A stretch of DNA of 64,000 nt from Psychrobacter sp. Ps6 (GTDB lineage Bacteria > Pseudomonadota > Gammaproteobacteria > Pseudomonadales > Moraxellaceae): contig NZ_JADQAI010000001.1 in NCBI RefSeq assembly GCF_022129235.1, positions 124,001 to 188,000 on the forward strand, written 5' to 3'. Numbering within the stretch: position 1 is the stretch's first letter; the number at the start of each line of letters is the position of its first letter. The notes beneath the pieces were generated by a model that was not told the origin of the DNA, searched no databases, and saw only the letters and a list, made by a program, of their open reading frames with translations. This document shows positions 37,102 through 47,181 of this stretch, one piece after another. The position numbers were made by a program, and so were the translations under genes.

Positions 37102-37179
37102 AGTTTCACGGACGCCGCATAGCGTCAGGTTGGATTTTTAGTAGTAACCACTTAATTTATACTTATTTTAAATAAAGTG

Positions 37180-37208
37180 TTGACACTTCTACATTATCTC
37201 CCTATAAT
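37180..37208 (+). promoter_or_regulatory. Consensus sigma-70 promoter of the initiator tRNA
   Basis: TTGACA at 37180-37185 and TATAAT at 37203-37208 are both perfect and separated by 17 bases. Transcription should start a few bases before the tRNA at 37225, as expected for a strong stable-RNA promoter. Confidence 0.88.
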
Positions 37209-37224
37209 ATGCGTTCTAGATTGA

Positions 37225-37301
<77 letters not shown>

Positions 37302-37744
37302 CTTTTTATACTGATGTTTTGTACACTAAATTTGTCAGTACCGATTAACCCACCATAACGTTTGTGGGTTTTTTTGTATCTGAAGGTCAGTGTTATCGCG
37401 GTATCTATCCTACTTATGCTAAGCTCTAGGTCTATAGAGTACGATATTACTCGTCACTGGTCATCATCGGCCGCCACTGGCACGATGCTCCTTAAGCAAC
37501 ACTATCTTTTATTCCTCACGTTTTTATCGATAGTAGTGCTTTATAACTAATAAAAGCATTGTTTGGCTGAGCTTGATGTTTTTTAGGCTCGTCCCTATAT
37601 AAACGCACAACACCTGTTATATGTTTGTGGTTTACCATTATATAATGACCGTAATTCTTACTATATATAAGTACGAAAAGAGCAAAGCTTTGATACGGTT
37701 TACTAAGTACGATAGATAAGCGAATAGGAAAATACAAAGAGATT
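37302..37744. other. Region between the initiator tRNA and rimP
   Basis: About 440 bases. It holds the tRNA terminator (37347-37375), and a rimP promoter probably lies in the AT-rich part near 37600-37700. A 62-codon frame at 37362-37550 overlaps the terminator and is not considered a gene. Confidence 0.5.
37347..37375 (+). terminator. Terminator of the initiator tRNA
   Basis: AACCCAC pairs with GTGGGTT around ten bases, and a run of T follows at once. Confidence 0.85.
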
Positions 37745-38245
37745 ATGAAGCTTTCGACTAAAGTTGCAGAACTGACTAATATTATTGCCCCTGCTGTGGC
37801 CGCTTGCGATGTGTCGCTATGGGGTATAGAATTTGCGCCACAAGGCCGCCGCTCTTTATTGCGTATTTATATTGAGGCATTGCCAGAAGAGCAAGCTCAA
37901 GATAAGCACGTCACTATCGAAGACTGTGCCGCAGTTAATCATCAAGTAAGCGGTATCTTAGAAGTTCATGATCCTATCGCTGGTGAATATATTTTAGAAG
38001 TGTCTTCACCTGGTTTTGACCGTGCATTTTTCTCAGATGAGCAGATGCATGCCTATGTGGGTCAAACAGTAAGCTTGCGTTTGATTCAAGCTATCGGCAC
38101 AGGTGATCAAAAACGTCGTAAAGCAACAGGTACATTAGATAGTATCGATGATAAAGCTTTAAAACTGACGTCAAGCGATGGTGAGCAGTTTGAGATTGCA
38201 TTAAGTAATATTGATAAAGCCAACTTAGTTTACGAAGATGCCTAA
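37745..38245 (+). CDS. rimP: Ribosome maturation factor RimP
   Basis: Needed for 30S subunit maturation. The two-domain pattern is seen: N-terminal VSLWGIEFAPQGRRSLLRIYIE, then HVTIEDCAAVNHQVSGILEVHDPI and YILEVSSPGFDRAFF (the family hallmark SSPGxDR), then a C-terminal Sm-like barrel. The length of 166 is slightly above E. coli. It is the first gene of the nusA-infB operon and sits 135 bases before nusA. Confidence 0.95.
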   Translation: MKLSTKVAELTNIIAPAVAACDVSLWGIEFAPQGRRSLLRIYIEALPEEQAQDKHVTIEDCAAVNHQVSGILEVHDPIAGEYILEVSSPGFDRAFFSDEQMHAYVGQTVSLRLIQAIGTGDQKRRKATGTLDSIDDKALKLTSSDGEQFEIALSNIDKANLVYEDA

Positions 38246-38380
38246 ATATATTGTTAGGCAACTGCTCATAGAGTAGCAGTGTCATCTTCAAATAGCTTAT
38301 GTGGCTTATAGCAACTATATAATAGCAACACCCAAATTATAAAATTTAAGTCAATTAAAAAATGATAGGACAGGTATAGC

Positions 38381-39865
38381 ATGAGTCGTGAAATCTTAAC
38401 GGTAGTAGAAACTGTCAGTAATGAAAAGGGCTTAAATCCTGAAGATATCTTTGAAGCCATAGAAGACGCTTTGGTGGTATCAACCAAGAAAAAAGTATAT
38501 ACCGAGCAGCCAGAAGTGGCTGTGCGAGTAGCTATCGATCGTGCAACTGGCGATTATGACACTTATCGTTACTGGACCGTGGTTGCAGATGAAGACCATG
38601 AAATGCCTGCTTGTCAGCTTGCTATCACAGATCTTGATCAAGAAGAATGGTCAATTGGTGATATCAAAGAAGAGCAAATCGAATCGATTGAATTTGGTCG
38701 TATTGCGGCTACTCAAGCAAAACAGGTCATCATCCAAAAAATCCGTGAAGCTGAGCGTGCACTTGTTGCAGACGCTTTCGAGCCACGTGTTGGTGAAATG
38801 ATGTATGGCGAAGTCAAGAAACAGACACGTGATGGCTATATTATTGACTTGGGCGACAATGCTGAAGGTTACTTGTCACGCGATCAAATGTTGCCACGTG
38901 AGCAGCTACGTGCAAAATCGCGTATCAACGCCATCTTATACCATGTAAACCGCGAAAACCGCGGTGCACAGTTATTGTTGTCTCGCACGCATCCTGAAAT
39001 GCTATCAGCATTGATGCAAAAAGAAGTACCTGAGATCGCAGAACAAATTATTGAAATTCGCAATGTCGCTCGCTTGCCTGGCACCCGTGCTAAAATAGCC
39101 GTGAAGACCAACGATCATCGTATTGACCCAGTCGGTGCCTGTATTGGTATGCGTGGTACACGTATCCAAGCAGTACAGCAAGAGCTAGATGGTGAGCGTA
39201 TTGACGTCGTGGTATGGTCAGATGATCCTGCTCAGTTCATCATCAGCTCTTTAGAGCCAGCTGATGTCAGCAGCATCATCTTAGATGAAGACACTCAAAC
39301 AGCAGATATTATCTTTAGCACCAATGATCAGTTGGCGCGTGCTATTGGCTCTCAAGGTCAGAACGTACGTCTAGCTTCTGAGTTGACTGGTTATAAGCTA
39401 AATATGATGCTTGAAGAAGAGTACAAACAGCGTCAAGAAAACGAATCAAAAGCATTCATCGAATTATTTTATGAGCGCTTAGAAGTTGATCAAGACTTAG
39501 CACAGGCATTGGTTGATATAGGTTTTACCAGCATCGAAGAAGTCGCCTATGTGCCCGTTGAGACCTTCTATGACATCGAAGGCTTAGATGATGAAGCAAT
39601 CGATATGATTCAAGAACGTGCTAAAGACGTCGTCATTGCTGACGAGCTGGTCAAACAACAGAACATGAAAGAGCCAAGTCAAGAGCTCCAAGAGCTTGAA
39701 GGGATGACAGTCAGCTGGGCCTATAAAATGGCACAAAAAGACATTATTACCGTTGATGATTTGGCAGAACAAGCCGTCTTCGATCTAGAAGATATCGAAG
39801 GATTAGACTCTGAAACTGCAGGAAAACTCATCATGAAAGCTCGGGAATCTTGGTTCGATGAATAA
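38381..39865 (+). CDS. nusA: Transcription termination/antitermination factor NusA
   Basis: RNA polymerase-associated elongation factor. The N-terminal domain (1-125) starts REILTVVETVSNEKGL. The S1 domain is around GEMMYGEVKKQTRDGYIIDLGDNAEGYLS, and the two KH domains hold GACIGMRGTRIQAVQQELDGERIDVV and AIGSQGQNVRLASELTGY. Two C-terminal acidic repeats of the gammaproteobacterial type follow. The length is 494, as expected. An AGGACAGG-type site lies upstream of the ATG. Confidence 0.97.
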   Translation: MSREILTVVETVSNEKGLNPEDIFEAIEDALVVSTKKKVYTEQPEVAVRVAIDRATGDYDTYRYWTVVADEDHEMPACQLAITDLDQEEWSIGDIKEEQIESIEFGRIAATQAKQVIIQKIREAERALVADAFEPRVGEMMYGEVKKQTRDGYIIDLGDNAEGYLSRDQMLPREQLRAKSRINAILYHVNRENRGAQLLLSRTHPEMLSALMQKEVPEIAEQIIEIRNVARLPGTRAKIAVKTNDHRIDPVGACIGMRGTRIQAVQQELDGERIDVVVWSDDPAQFIISSLEPADVSSIILDEDTQTADIIFSTNDQLARAIGSQGQNVRLASELTGYKLNMMLEEEYKQRQENESKAFIELFYERLEVDQDLAQALVDIGFTSIEEVAYVPVETFYDIEGLDDEAIDMIQERAKDVVIADELVKQQNMKEPSQELQELEGMTVSWAYKMAQKDIITVDDLAEQAVFDLEDIEGLDSETAGKLIMKARESWFDE

Positions 39866-40013
39866 GCGGTAACTGCATATCGCTGTCTTTTGGTGATATG
39901 CTATTGAGAATAAAGTGCTGATATCTATTTATAAATATCAGCCTTAACCCAATCATTTGTAGCCAACAACTGAATTGAACATATAGCAAATAATAGACAG
40001 TAGGTGATAATAA

Positions 40014-42749
40014 ATGGCAGATAAGACCGTCAAAGAACTGGCAGAAATGGTAGGCAAAACTACAAGTGCTGTAAAGCAGCAATTAGTAGATGCTGGCCTG
40101 CCTGCTCGCGCAGAGGATGACTTAGTCACCGAGCTTGAGCAAGAAAAGCTGGTGACGTATTTAAAACAAAGTCATGGTCAACAAGAAAAGCGTCGTATTA
40201 GTCTGAAGTCTAAGACCACTAGTACCGCGCGTGTGACTGGCTCTTCGGGCAAATCTAAGAGCGTCAATGTTGAAGTGCGTAAAAAGAAAGTATTCGAAAA
40301 GCCTGATCCAGAAAAAATGGCTGAAGAATTAGCAGCGCGTGAGCAGGCTCTCATTGAGTCTCAAGAACGTGCCGTCAAAGAAGCTGAAGAACGTGCCGCT
40401 ACTAAGAAAAAAGCGGAAGAGCGTCAAGCGGCAACTTTAGCAGCGATGCGTGCAAGTCTAGGCTCTAGTAAAAAATCAGACGACAAAAACGATGATATCT
40501 CCACCTCAGTTGTCGTTAAAAAAGGTGGTAAAGCGAGCAAAGCCACTGTTGAAGTTAAGCCTAAAGAGCAGCCAAAGAAAAAAGTTGCTGCTACTAAGCC
40601 TAAAGTGGAAACCGCTGCTGAGCGTAAAGCTCGCGAAACGCGTGAGAAAGAAGAAGCGCGTCTGCGTGAAATCGAATTAGAGACCCGCCGTACTCAAGCT
40701 GAAGAAGCACAAAAACGTACACTTGAGCAAATGCGTAAAATGGCTGGTAAATATACCGACCGTGAGCCTGTTACTGAAGTGCGTAAAGATGAACCATTGG
40801 CTGAAGGTCTGGTCGGTGACGCATTAGAAGAATCATTTGAAAAAGAGCGTCGCGAAATCAAACGTGGTGCAAATAGCACGGGTACTCGCGGTCGTCGCCG
40901 TAAGAATCAAGATGAGCGTGAAATCAAAAACCGTAAAAACGGTTTGCGTTCAACACAAGCTTCACAGCATAAGTTTGAAAAACCAGTCGAAAAAATCGTC
41001 TATGATGTTGAGATTAGTGAGCAGATCTCAGTTGCTGATCTTGCTCAGCGTATGGCGGTTAAAGCTCGCGAAGTCACTAAGCTACTCATGAAAATGGGCG
41101 AAATGGCTCGTGAATCAGACACGATTGATCAAGCAACTGCAAGTTTGCTGGTTGAAGAGATGGGTCACAATCCAGTACCAGTCAGTGATACCAAAGTGGA
41201 AGACGATCTACAAGATGCCGTTGATGAGCGTAGCAGTAACGTTCAAACACGTCCACCAGTAGTGACGATCATGGGTCACGTTGATCATGGTAAGACATCA
41301 CTACTTGATAAAATTCGTGAAACGAAAGTTGCGAATGGTGAAGCGGGTGGTATTACTCAGCATATCGGTGCTTACCACGTAAAAACCGATCGCGGTGTTA
41401 TCACTTTCCTTGATACTCCAGGTCACGCAGCGTTTAGCGCAATGCGTTCACGCGGTGCTCAGGCAACTGATATTGTTGTACTTGTCGTCGCAGCTGATGA
41501 TGGCATGATGCCACAAACGGCAGAAGCGATTGATCATGCGCGTGCTGCTGGTACGCCAATCATTGTTGCTATTAATAAAATGGATAAGCCAAGTGCTGAT
41601 CCTGACCGTGTTCTCAATGAACTGACAACGAAAGAAGTCATCTCAGAAGAATGGGGCGGTGACACACCAATGGCTCGTATCTCTGCCAAAACTGGCGAAG
41701 GTATCGACGAGTTGCTAGAGTTTATTAGCTTGCAAGCTGAGCTAATGGAGCTAGAAGCTCCACTAGATGGTGCTGCACAGGGTGTGGTCATCGAATCAAG
41801 ACTTGAAAAGGGTCGTGGTCCTGTTGTTAGTGTCCTAGTGAAGAAAGGGACATTGAAGCAAGGCGACTTGGTTTTAGCCGGTGAGCACTATGGTAAAGTT
41901 CGTGCACTAACTGACGAGCATGGCCAACGTATCAAGTCGGCTGGTCCGTCTATCCCTGTAGAGATTTTGGGCTTGCCTGAAACACCTGCTGCTGGTAGCG
42001 AATTCCTAGTTGTGACGGATGAGAAAAAAGCGCGCGAAGTTGCGGACTTTAGAACCAACCGTGAGCGTGAGCGTCAACTTGAACGTCAAAACGCCATGCG
42101 TCTAGAGAGTATGTTCGATCAAATGGGTCAAGGCGATGTGTCATTCTTGAACATAGTATTGAAGACAGACGTACGTGGTTCACTTGAAGCACTACTAGCT
42201 GCATTGAACGAGTTGTCTACTGATGAAGTCAAAGTCAGAGTCATCAGTTCAGGCGTTGGTCCTATCTCTGAGTCTGACGTAACACTTGCCGAATCTAGCG
42301 AAGCGGTATTGTTGGGCTTCAACGTCCGTGCAGATGCCACCGCACGCCGTAAAGCAGATACTGCTAACATGGATATTCGCTACTATAGTGTCATCTATGG
42401 TTTGATCGATGATGTGAAATCTGCAATGAGCGGTATGCTAGCTCCTGAACATCGTGAGAAAATCCTTGGTGTTGCAGAGGTTCGTGAAGTATTCCGCTCT
42501 AGTAAGTTTGGTGCGGCTGCTGGTTGTATGGTGGTTGAAGGTACAATTTATCGCAACAAACCTATCCGCGTATTGCGTGATGACCAAGTTATCTTTACCG
42601 GTCAATTGCAATCATTGCGTCGCTATAAAGAAGACGTTAATGAAGTACGTACTGGTATGGAATGTGGTCTGGCCGTTCGTGGCTATGATGTCGAAGCTGG
42701 CGATAAGATCGAAGTCTTTGAAATTCAAGAGTTCGCCCGTACTATCTAA
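40014..42749 (+). CDS. infB: Translation initiation factor IF-2
   Basis: GTPase that brings the initiator tRNA to the 30S subunit. A long, highly charged N-terminal part (about 60-330, with Lys/Glu-rich helices around [14 protein letters not shown]) leads to a second IF-2 N-domain and the GTPase: G1 GHVDHGKT (421-428), G3 DTPGHAAF and G4 NKMD. The C-terminal domains bind fMet-tRNA. The length of 911 is typical. An ATG 13 bases into an AT-rich leader with TAGGTGATAAT upstream is the likely start. Confidence 0.97.
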   Translation: MADKTVKELAEMVGKTTSAVKQQLVDAGLPARAEDDLVTELEQEKLVTYLKQSHGQQEKRRISLKSKTTSTARVTGSSGKSKSVNVEVRKKKVFEKPDPEKMAEELAAREQALIESQERAVKEAEERAATKKKAEERQAATLAAMRASLGSSKKSDDKNDDISTSVVVKKGGKASKATVEVKPKEQPKKKVAATKPKVETAAERKARETREKEEARLREIELETRRTQAEEAQKRTLEQMRKMAGKYTDREPVTEVRKDEPLAEGLVGDALEESFEKERREIKRGANSTGTRGRRRKNQDEREIKNRKNGLRSTQASQHKFEKPVEKIVYDVEISEQISVADLAQRMAVKAREVTKLLMKMGEMARESDTIDQATASLLVEEMGHNPVPVSDTKVEDDLQDAVDERSSNVQTRPPVVTIMGHVDHGKTSLLDKIRETKVANGEAGGITQHIGAYHVKTDRGVITFLDTPGHAAFSAMRSRGAQATDIVVLVVAADDGMMPQTAEAIDHARAAGTPIIVAINKMDKPSADPDRVLNELTTKEVISEEWGGDTPMARISAKTGEGIDELLEFISLQAELMELEAPLDGAAQGVVIESRLEKGRGPVVSVLVKKGTLKQGDLVLAGEHYGKVRALTDEHGQRIKSAGPSIPVEILGLPETPAAGSEFLVVTDEKKAREVADFRTNRERERQLERQNAMRLESMFDQMGQGDVSFLNIVLKTDVRGSLEALLAALNELSTDEVKVRVISSGVGPISESDVTLAESSEAVLLGFNVRADATARRKADTANMDIRYYSVIYGLIDDVKSAMSGMLAPEHREKILGVAEVREVFRSSKFGAAAGCMVVEGTIYRNKPIRVLRDDQVIFTGQLQSLRRYKEDVNEVRTGMECGLAVRGYDVEAGDKIEVFEIQEFARTI

Positions 42750-42838
42750 AGCCGCTGTTCGATAGCAGAGTATGTAGCAATGCAATATGCCAAATGTGCT
42801 GAGCATGCTAAACACTCTGTCGATATTCAGCTGTACTT

Positions 42839-42872
42839 AGGCCTATCAGGTACACCCTGCTAGGCCTTTTTT
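42839..42872 (+). terminator. Intra-operon terminator-like hairpin between infB and rbfA
   Basis: AGGCCTA pairs with TAGGCCT, with CAGG/CCTG extending the stem inside, followed by six T. It resembles a true intrinsic terminator yet sits within the operon. Confidence 0.7.
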
Positions 42873-42951
42873 AGCAAATATCATTACTACATTTTTTAGC
42901 AAACCGTTCTATATATTAATAACAATAAGCCCATTAAAGTAAGGTAACAAC

Positions 42952-43341
42952 ATGAACCAACGTCTACAACGCTTATCCGATCAGATCCAGCGTGAGCTTG
43001 CTGTTCTTATTCGTGATGAAGTCAATGATCCTCGTCTGACAGGTTTTGTCACAATCTCCAGTGTCAAAGTGAGCCCAGATTTAGGCTATGCAGATATCTA
43101 TGTCACTATCATGGAGCCTGAGCTCAATGATGCCATGACTAAGACCAATCACGAAGAAAGCGTCAAAGTACTGAACAAAGCAGCAGGATTTTTGCGTACG
43201 GAGCTAAGCCATAGTCTAAAAACACGTACTACGCCACGTCTACGCTTTCACTATGATGAAGTGACTGCTCATGGTAACTACATGATGGACTTGATCAGTA
43301 AAGCCGTCACCAAAACTGAGCAAAACGAGAATGACGAGTAA
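42952..43341 (+). CDS. rbfA: 30S ribosome-binding factor RbfA
   Basis: Cold-adaptation 30S maturation factor with one KH-like domain. RLQRLSDQIQRELAVLIRDEVNDPRLTGFVTISSVKVSPDLGYADIYVTI is the canonical N-terminal half, and AAGFLRTELSHSLKTRTTPRLRFHYDE the second. The length of 129 is normal. It ends nine bases before truB and starts behind TAAGGTAA. Confidence 0.96.
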   Translation: MNQRLQRLSDQIQRELAVLIRDEVNDPRLTGFVTISSVKVSPDLGYADIYVTIMEPELNDAMTKTNHEESVKVLNKAAGFLRTELSHSLKTRTTPRLRFHYDEVTAHGNYMMDLISKAVTKTEQNENDE

Positions 43342-43350
43342 GTTATTATT

Positions 43351-44439
43351 ATGTCTATAGCGACTAAGCAACCTGACAAAAAAGCCAGCAAAGCACCTGA
43401 AAAAATAAAAGTTTCAGGGGTGATCTTGGTGGACAAACCCAAAGGTATGACTTCACAGCAAGTTGTGTCGAAAGTGAAGTATTTGTTTAAGTCACCGATA
43501 CACGATAGTAAAAAAGCTGGTCATACTGGTACGCTTGATCCGATGGCAACTGGTTTACTGCCGATTTGCCTAGGCGAAGCGACCAAGTTTAGTCATTATC
43601 AACTGGATGCTGACAAGTCTTATCAAGCAACGATTCTTCTTGGTAGCCAAACCGATACGGGTGATGCAGACGGTCAAGTGGTGGCACAATCGGCTATTCC
43701 AGCATTTGATGATGCTTCATTGGCTACTATCGCACAGCAGTTTCTGGGCCCTCAGCAGCAAATACCACCGATGTATTCAGCATTAAAAAAAGATGGCAAA
43801 AAACTGTATGAGTATGCCCGTGCTGGTATTGAAATCGATAGGCCACCGAGAGATATCATTATTAAGGCGATTGAGCTGCATGCGATTGATGATATACAGA
43901 TTTGTTTGACAGTCACTTGTACCAAAGGGACTTACGTACGTGTGTTAGCAGAGGATATCGCGAAAACATTGGGTACGCTTGGACATTTAACGGCATTGCG
44001 TCGCACGCAAGTCGGTAATTTTAGTGTTGATGACTCTATTGCACTATCGGCTTTAGAAGACAAAGACCTAGATAGCCGACACTCTCAGTTATTGCCTGTC
44101 GATGCGTGTATTGATATCGATGCTGAGTTGATATTGACCGAAGAACAGTGCGCGCGCGTACATATGGGACAGCGCTTAAACGTATCCGATAGCTTGACAG
44201 GTAAGCTTAGAGATTATGTTGCAAGCAATGCTGCTTATCAAATATCCAATGCCAGTGAAGCAGAAACTAGTACTGTCGGTTCTGATATTTGTAATGAAGG
44301 CAGCATTGATATCTCGCAGCCTTTAGAGCACGAGTTACCTGTTGATATACGTTTGCTAAATGAGCAAGGAGCATTTCTTGGATTAGGGGCTGTCAGCCTT
44401 AATGGTCGATTACAGCCTAAAAAGTTGATTCAACGCTGA
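43351..44439 (+). CDS. truB: tRNA pseudouridine(55) synthase TruB
   Basis: Makes pseudouridine 55 in tRNA T-loops. The catalytic Asp63 is in GHTGTLDPMATGLL; YEYARAGIEIDRPPRDI and CTKGTYVRVLAEDIAKTLG follow. The product is 362 residues, about 45 more than E. coli. The extra is a polar N-terminal lead of about 20 residues and an acidic stretch in the C-terminal domain (SEAETSTVGSD). It is the last of the rimP-truB genes; a strong terminator follows. Confidence 0.96.
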   Translation: MSIATKQPDKKASKAPEKIKVSGVILVDKPKGMTSQQVVSKVKYLFKSPIHDSKKAGHTGTLDPMATGLLPICLGEATKFSHYQLDADKSYQATILLGSQTDTGDADGQVVAQSAIPAFDDASLATIAQQFLGPQQQIPPMYSALKKDGKKLYEYARAGIEIDRPPRDIIIKAIELHAIDDIQICLTVTCTKGTYVRVLAEDIAKTLGTLGHLTALRRTQVGNFSVDDSIALSALEDKDLDSRHSQLLPVDACIDIDAELILTEEQCARVHMGQRLNVSDSLTGKLRDYVASNAAYQISNASEAETSTVGSDICNEGSIDISQPLEHELPVDIRLLNEQGAFLGLGAVSLNGRLQPKKLIQR

Positions 44440-44821
44440 TAATAGAGTGATTGCTATAACTAATCTGTCAACTGAGACCTATTCAATTTACTAATAGTTT
44501 ACACTAATCACATACCGTCACATTTTATTGCAGGTTTCACCTATGGTGAAACCTGTTTTTTTTGTACAGTATATACACCAGCTAGGGAAAGCTGGATCAA
44601 AAAAAATGGAAGAATGATATAACAATAGAAAATAAAAATAAGAAAGCATACAGAAAGGATATTCTTTAATAAGAAAAAATACGTCAGAGGATGACTGTCG
44701 TTAATGCAACAATCATTTATCAACTAATAATAAATAACAAAATTATCGCATAATAATAAATTTAATTATAAAAACTCAAGTAAAAATAAACAGAAACAAG
44801 TACAGACAGAAAAGGAATATT
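44440..44821. other. Region between truB and the PfpI-like gene
   Basis: About 380 very AT-rich bases with the truB terminator and the presumed promoter for the PfpI-like gene. No other element was recognised. Confidence 0.5.
44531..44563 (+). terminator. Terminator of the nusA-truB operon
   Basis: CAGGTTTCACC pairs perfectly with GGTGAAACCTG around a three-base loop, followed by a run of eight T. Confidence 0.93.
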
Positions 44822-45346
44822 ATGAAAACGATCGCTTTTTTACTACACAATAATTTTGAGCAAGCAGAATACGAAGACGTTAATAACCAGCTAAAAGACA
44901 AAGGTTACAAGACTATTCTGATTACTACTAATGAAGATAAAGAAGTGCAAGCTATGCAGCAAGATGTAGATAAAGGTGATACCTTTACTGCTGATATCTT
45001 CGTGAAAGACGCAAATGTTTCTGATTATGATGCACTGATATTACCAGGTGGCACGGTTAATGCGGATACGATCCGTGGTAACAAAGAAGCCCATGACATT
45101 ATCAATGCCATCAATGATGCAGGCAAACCATTAGCTGTGATATGCCACGCTTCTTGGGCTCTTATCAACACAGGCATTGCGAAGGGCAAAACACTGACAG
45201 CCTATCATACGCTGCAAACAGATTTAGAAAATGCTGGTGCAACGTATGTCGACAAGACTGTACAAGTCGATGGCAATTTAATCACTTCACGTAATCCAGA
45301 CGACATCAATAACTTCGTCGATGCCATTGACAAAGCATTGTCTTAA
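44822..45346 (+). CDS. DJ-1/PfpI family protein (YhbO-like)
   Basis: A 174-residue glutamine-amidotransferase-fold protein. The reactive cysteine is Cys108 in AVICHASWAL, the nucleophile elbow, and acidic partner residues lie near EQAEYED (15-19). DALILPGGTVNADTIRGN matches PfpI/YhbO. Family members are stress proteins with reported chaperone, deglycase or protease roles, none of which can be told apart here. AGGAATATT precedes the ATG. Two small acidic genes follow in the same direction, and all three sit as a block between truB and rpsO. Confidence 0.85.
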   Translation: MKTIAFLLHNNFEQAEYEDVNNQLKDKGYKTILITTNEDKEVQAMQQDVDKGDTFTADIFVKDANVSDYDALILPGGTVNADTIRGNKEAHDIINAINDAGKPLAVICHASWALINTGIAKGKTLTAYHTLQTDLENAGATYVDKTVQVDGNLITSRNPDDINNFVDAIDKALS

Positions 45347-45420
45347 CTTTTACTTCATTTATTGAAAGATGGGTTATCAAAACATTTCAATTATTTATAA
45401 CTACAATTAAGGAAAATATT

Positions 45421-45582
45421 ATGTCTAACTCTAACCCAAACGATACCAAGCTTGAGCAACAACGTGCTGAATCGGCAACTGCCGCTCTTAAGAGTCAAAC
45501 TGAAGATAACCATACTGAAAACAGCGAAGCAGCTGCAGACCGCATCGCTAGCAATGTAGAAGATGCTAAAGAAGACAAATAG
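45421..45582 (+). CDS. Small acidic hydrophilic protein (53 aa), unrecognised
   Basis: An open frame of 53 residues with AAGGAAAAT ahead of the ATG. It has no hydrophobic stretch. The composition is dominated by Asn, Glu, Asp, Ala and Lys (N-terminus SNSNPNDTKLEQQR, C-terminus NVEDAKEDK), so it is probably disordered or a single amphipathic helix. It lies 74 bases after the PfpI-like gene. No family was recognised; the good ribosome binding site and its partner with like composition next to it suggest a real gene. Confidence 0.6.
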   Translation: MSNSNPNDTKLEQQRAESATAALKSQTEDNHTENSEAAADRIASNVEDAKEDK

Positions 45583-45702
45583 TATTTCTGTGTGTCATTC
45601 ACTCTAGGATGGCACAGCTACATTTGGCTTTAGCTTAGTAGCAATAACTATCTTAGTAACTGTAAAGTAGATATTTCGGAAAATAATAATGTAGGAGCTA
45701 AC

Positions 45703-45879
45703 ATGAATAACTCAACAGATAATATGGATGCGCAAGAAAAAGAGATTCAGCAATTATCAGAAGACATTAATCCTAGTGAGGATGCTACTCCTGATAGTTT
45801 GGCAGAAGTCACCACAGCGTCACCACTTGACGATGACGAGCTAGGTGGCAATGCAACACAAGATGATGTTAACAAATAA
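45703..45879 (+). CDS. Small acidic hydrophilic protein (58 aa), unrecognised
   Basis: A 58-residue frame with a strong TAGGAGCTAAC just before the ATG. It is very acidic (PLDDDELGGN and QDDVNK at the end) with no hydrophobic core, cysteine or motif. Size and composition resemble hydrophilin-like stress proteins. It follows the 53-residue gene by 120 bases and is followed by a terminator, so the three genes may form one transcript with the PfpI-like gene. Confidence 0.6.
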   Translation: MNNSTDNMDAQEKEIQQLSEDINPSEDATPDSLAEVTTASPLDDDELGGNATQDDVNK

Positions 45880-45946
45880 GCAAACATTGTCATCTGTTGA
45901 TGAATTGTCATCCCATTAAGGCTAAATCCAAATTTACAAGTTTTAT

Positions 45947-45976
45947 GAAAAACTGCTGATAGTTCAGCAGTTTTTT
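45947..45976 (+). terminator. Terminator after the small acidic gene pair
   Basis: AAAACTGCTGA pairs with TCAGCAGTTTT around a three-base loop, followed by T. Confidence 0.85.
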
Positions 45977-46049
45977 GTTATAATTGCCCTCGCATTTAAA
46001 TCAAGTTTTGAATAATGTATGTTGGTTAGATCTACACCTTGATTAGGTG

Positions 46050-46079
46050 TTGGCTTTGACTGATATAATGCATACGTTC
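46050..46079 (+). promoter_or_regulatory. Candidate rpsO promoter
   Basis: TTGGCT at 46050-46055 and a perfect TATAAT at 46074-46079, 18 bases apart. This leaves a leader of about 170 bases before the ATG. A second TATAAT at 45979-45984 has no convincing -35. Confidence 0.4.
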
Positions 46080-46253
46080 AAACGTATTAAATGCTCGTTA
46101 TCTTTAACTGAATTTGTCGTACACTAGGTCAACTCTAGTAATGCAGGGTTGTCCTGAATTGCGCGCAAGTTATTTTATTTATTATTCTATTGCTTTTAAT
46201 CTGACTCAGATTGTAGTCTGTTTTTAAAGTTTTTAGCATTGCCGGAGATATTT

Positions 46254-46520
46254 ATGCTAACTAATACCGATCGTGAACAAATCATCGCTCAATATCAACG
46301 TGGCGAAAACGACACTGGCTCTCCAGAAGTTCAAGTAGCTTTGTTGAGCGCTCGTATCAACGATTTGCAAAACCATTTTAAAGCACATAAAGCTGACCAT
46401 CATAGCCGTCGCGGTCTTATCCGTATGGTTAACACGCGTCGTAAATTGCTTGATTACCTAAAAGGTAAAGATCTTGGTCGCTATACCGCTCTTATCAGCC
46501 AGTTAGGTCTACGTCGCTAA
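46254..46520 (+). CDS. rpsO: 30S ribosomal protein S15
   Basis: An 88-residue primary 16S rRNA-binding protein. The sequence [35 protein letters not shown] is the conserved S15 core, ending in [24 protein letters not shown]. The frame can open at a TTG 15 bases earlier, but ATG 46254 with CCGGAG upstream gives the universal length. pnp follows after an unusually long spacer. Confidence 0.97.
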   Translation: MLTNTDREQIIAQYQRGENDTGSPEVQVALLSARINDLQNHFKAHKADHHSRRGLIRMVNTRRKLLDYLKGKDLGRYTALISQLGLRR

Positions 46521-46638
46521 TCTAACGACAATAGTACGAGTGGGTGATAAAACTAAAGACGCTATTATATGGCAGAATCTTAAAATCTTTGCTAACCGCT
46601 TGGAACTTGTTTGTTGTTATCGATAAAATAGATTTTTC

Positions 46639-46674
46639 TAAAAACGGTGTGGAATAGTTTCACGCCGTTTTTTT
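46639..46674 (+). terminator. Terminator of rpsO
   Basis: AAAACGGTGTG faces CACGCCGTTTT with one G-T wobble around a short loop, followed by T. Confidence 0.82.
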
Positions 46675-47181
46675 ATGCTTATTCATTTTGGAAGCTATGT
46701 TTAGATAGCATCATTTGTCTAAAACACATCAAGGTCGACAAACATAAGCGACCAAAAATAGTGATAATGTTACTGATTGGGCGTTAAAATCCGTATTTCC
46801 TATCGATAACGGCTCTGTTCTGCAATTAATTGGTCAATGGCTATAAATCACTGTAAAATAATGCCTTGTGAGTTCGATAGTATATCTACTGAATATATAG
46901 CGACTACTGATAAAGTACTTGTCTCTTAGCTTACTGCGTAAATAGCTGATTCTTAAGAGCGTAGAAATAGCCTAGACGGTTTTTAGCGCCGAAGCCTTTT
47001 GACTTAATGTCTGTTTGATAGTATTTATAGTAAAGCCAAAATTGAACGACCAAATATACATAATAGTACGATGTCTAGCACGAAAAGATATATGAAATAA
47101 TTAGGTAAAGTTATTGGTATTGATTGAGATGATTTCTAATAGAGAGATTGTCAGTTAATGACCATATACACAGAATTTTAA

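Larger units (their letters stand above)
45883..46253. other. Leader region of rpsO
   Basis: About 370 bases with the terminator at 45947-45976 and a candidate rpsO promoter near 46050-46079. The remaining AT-rich leader could fold for S15 autoregulation, but no pseudoknot was worked out. Confidence 0.5.

Noticed and set aside
37362..37550. 62-codon frame after the initiator tRNA
   Set aside because: It begins inside the tRNA terminator, lacks a ribosome binding site and has no recognisable composition; treated as chance.
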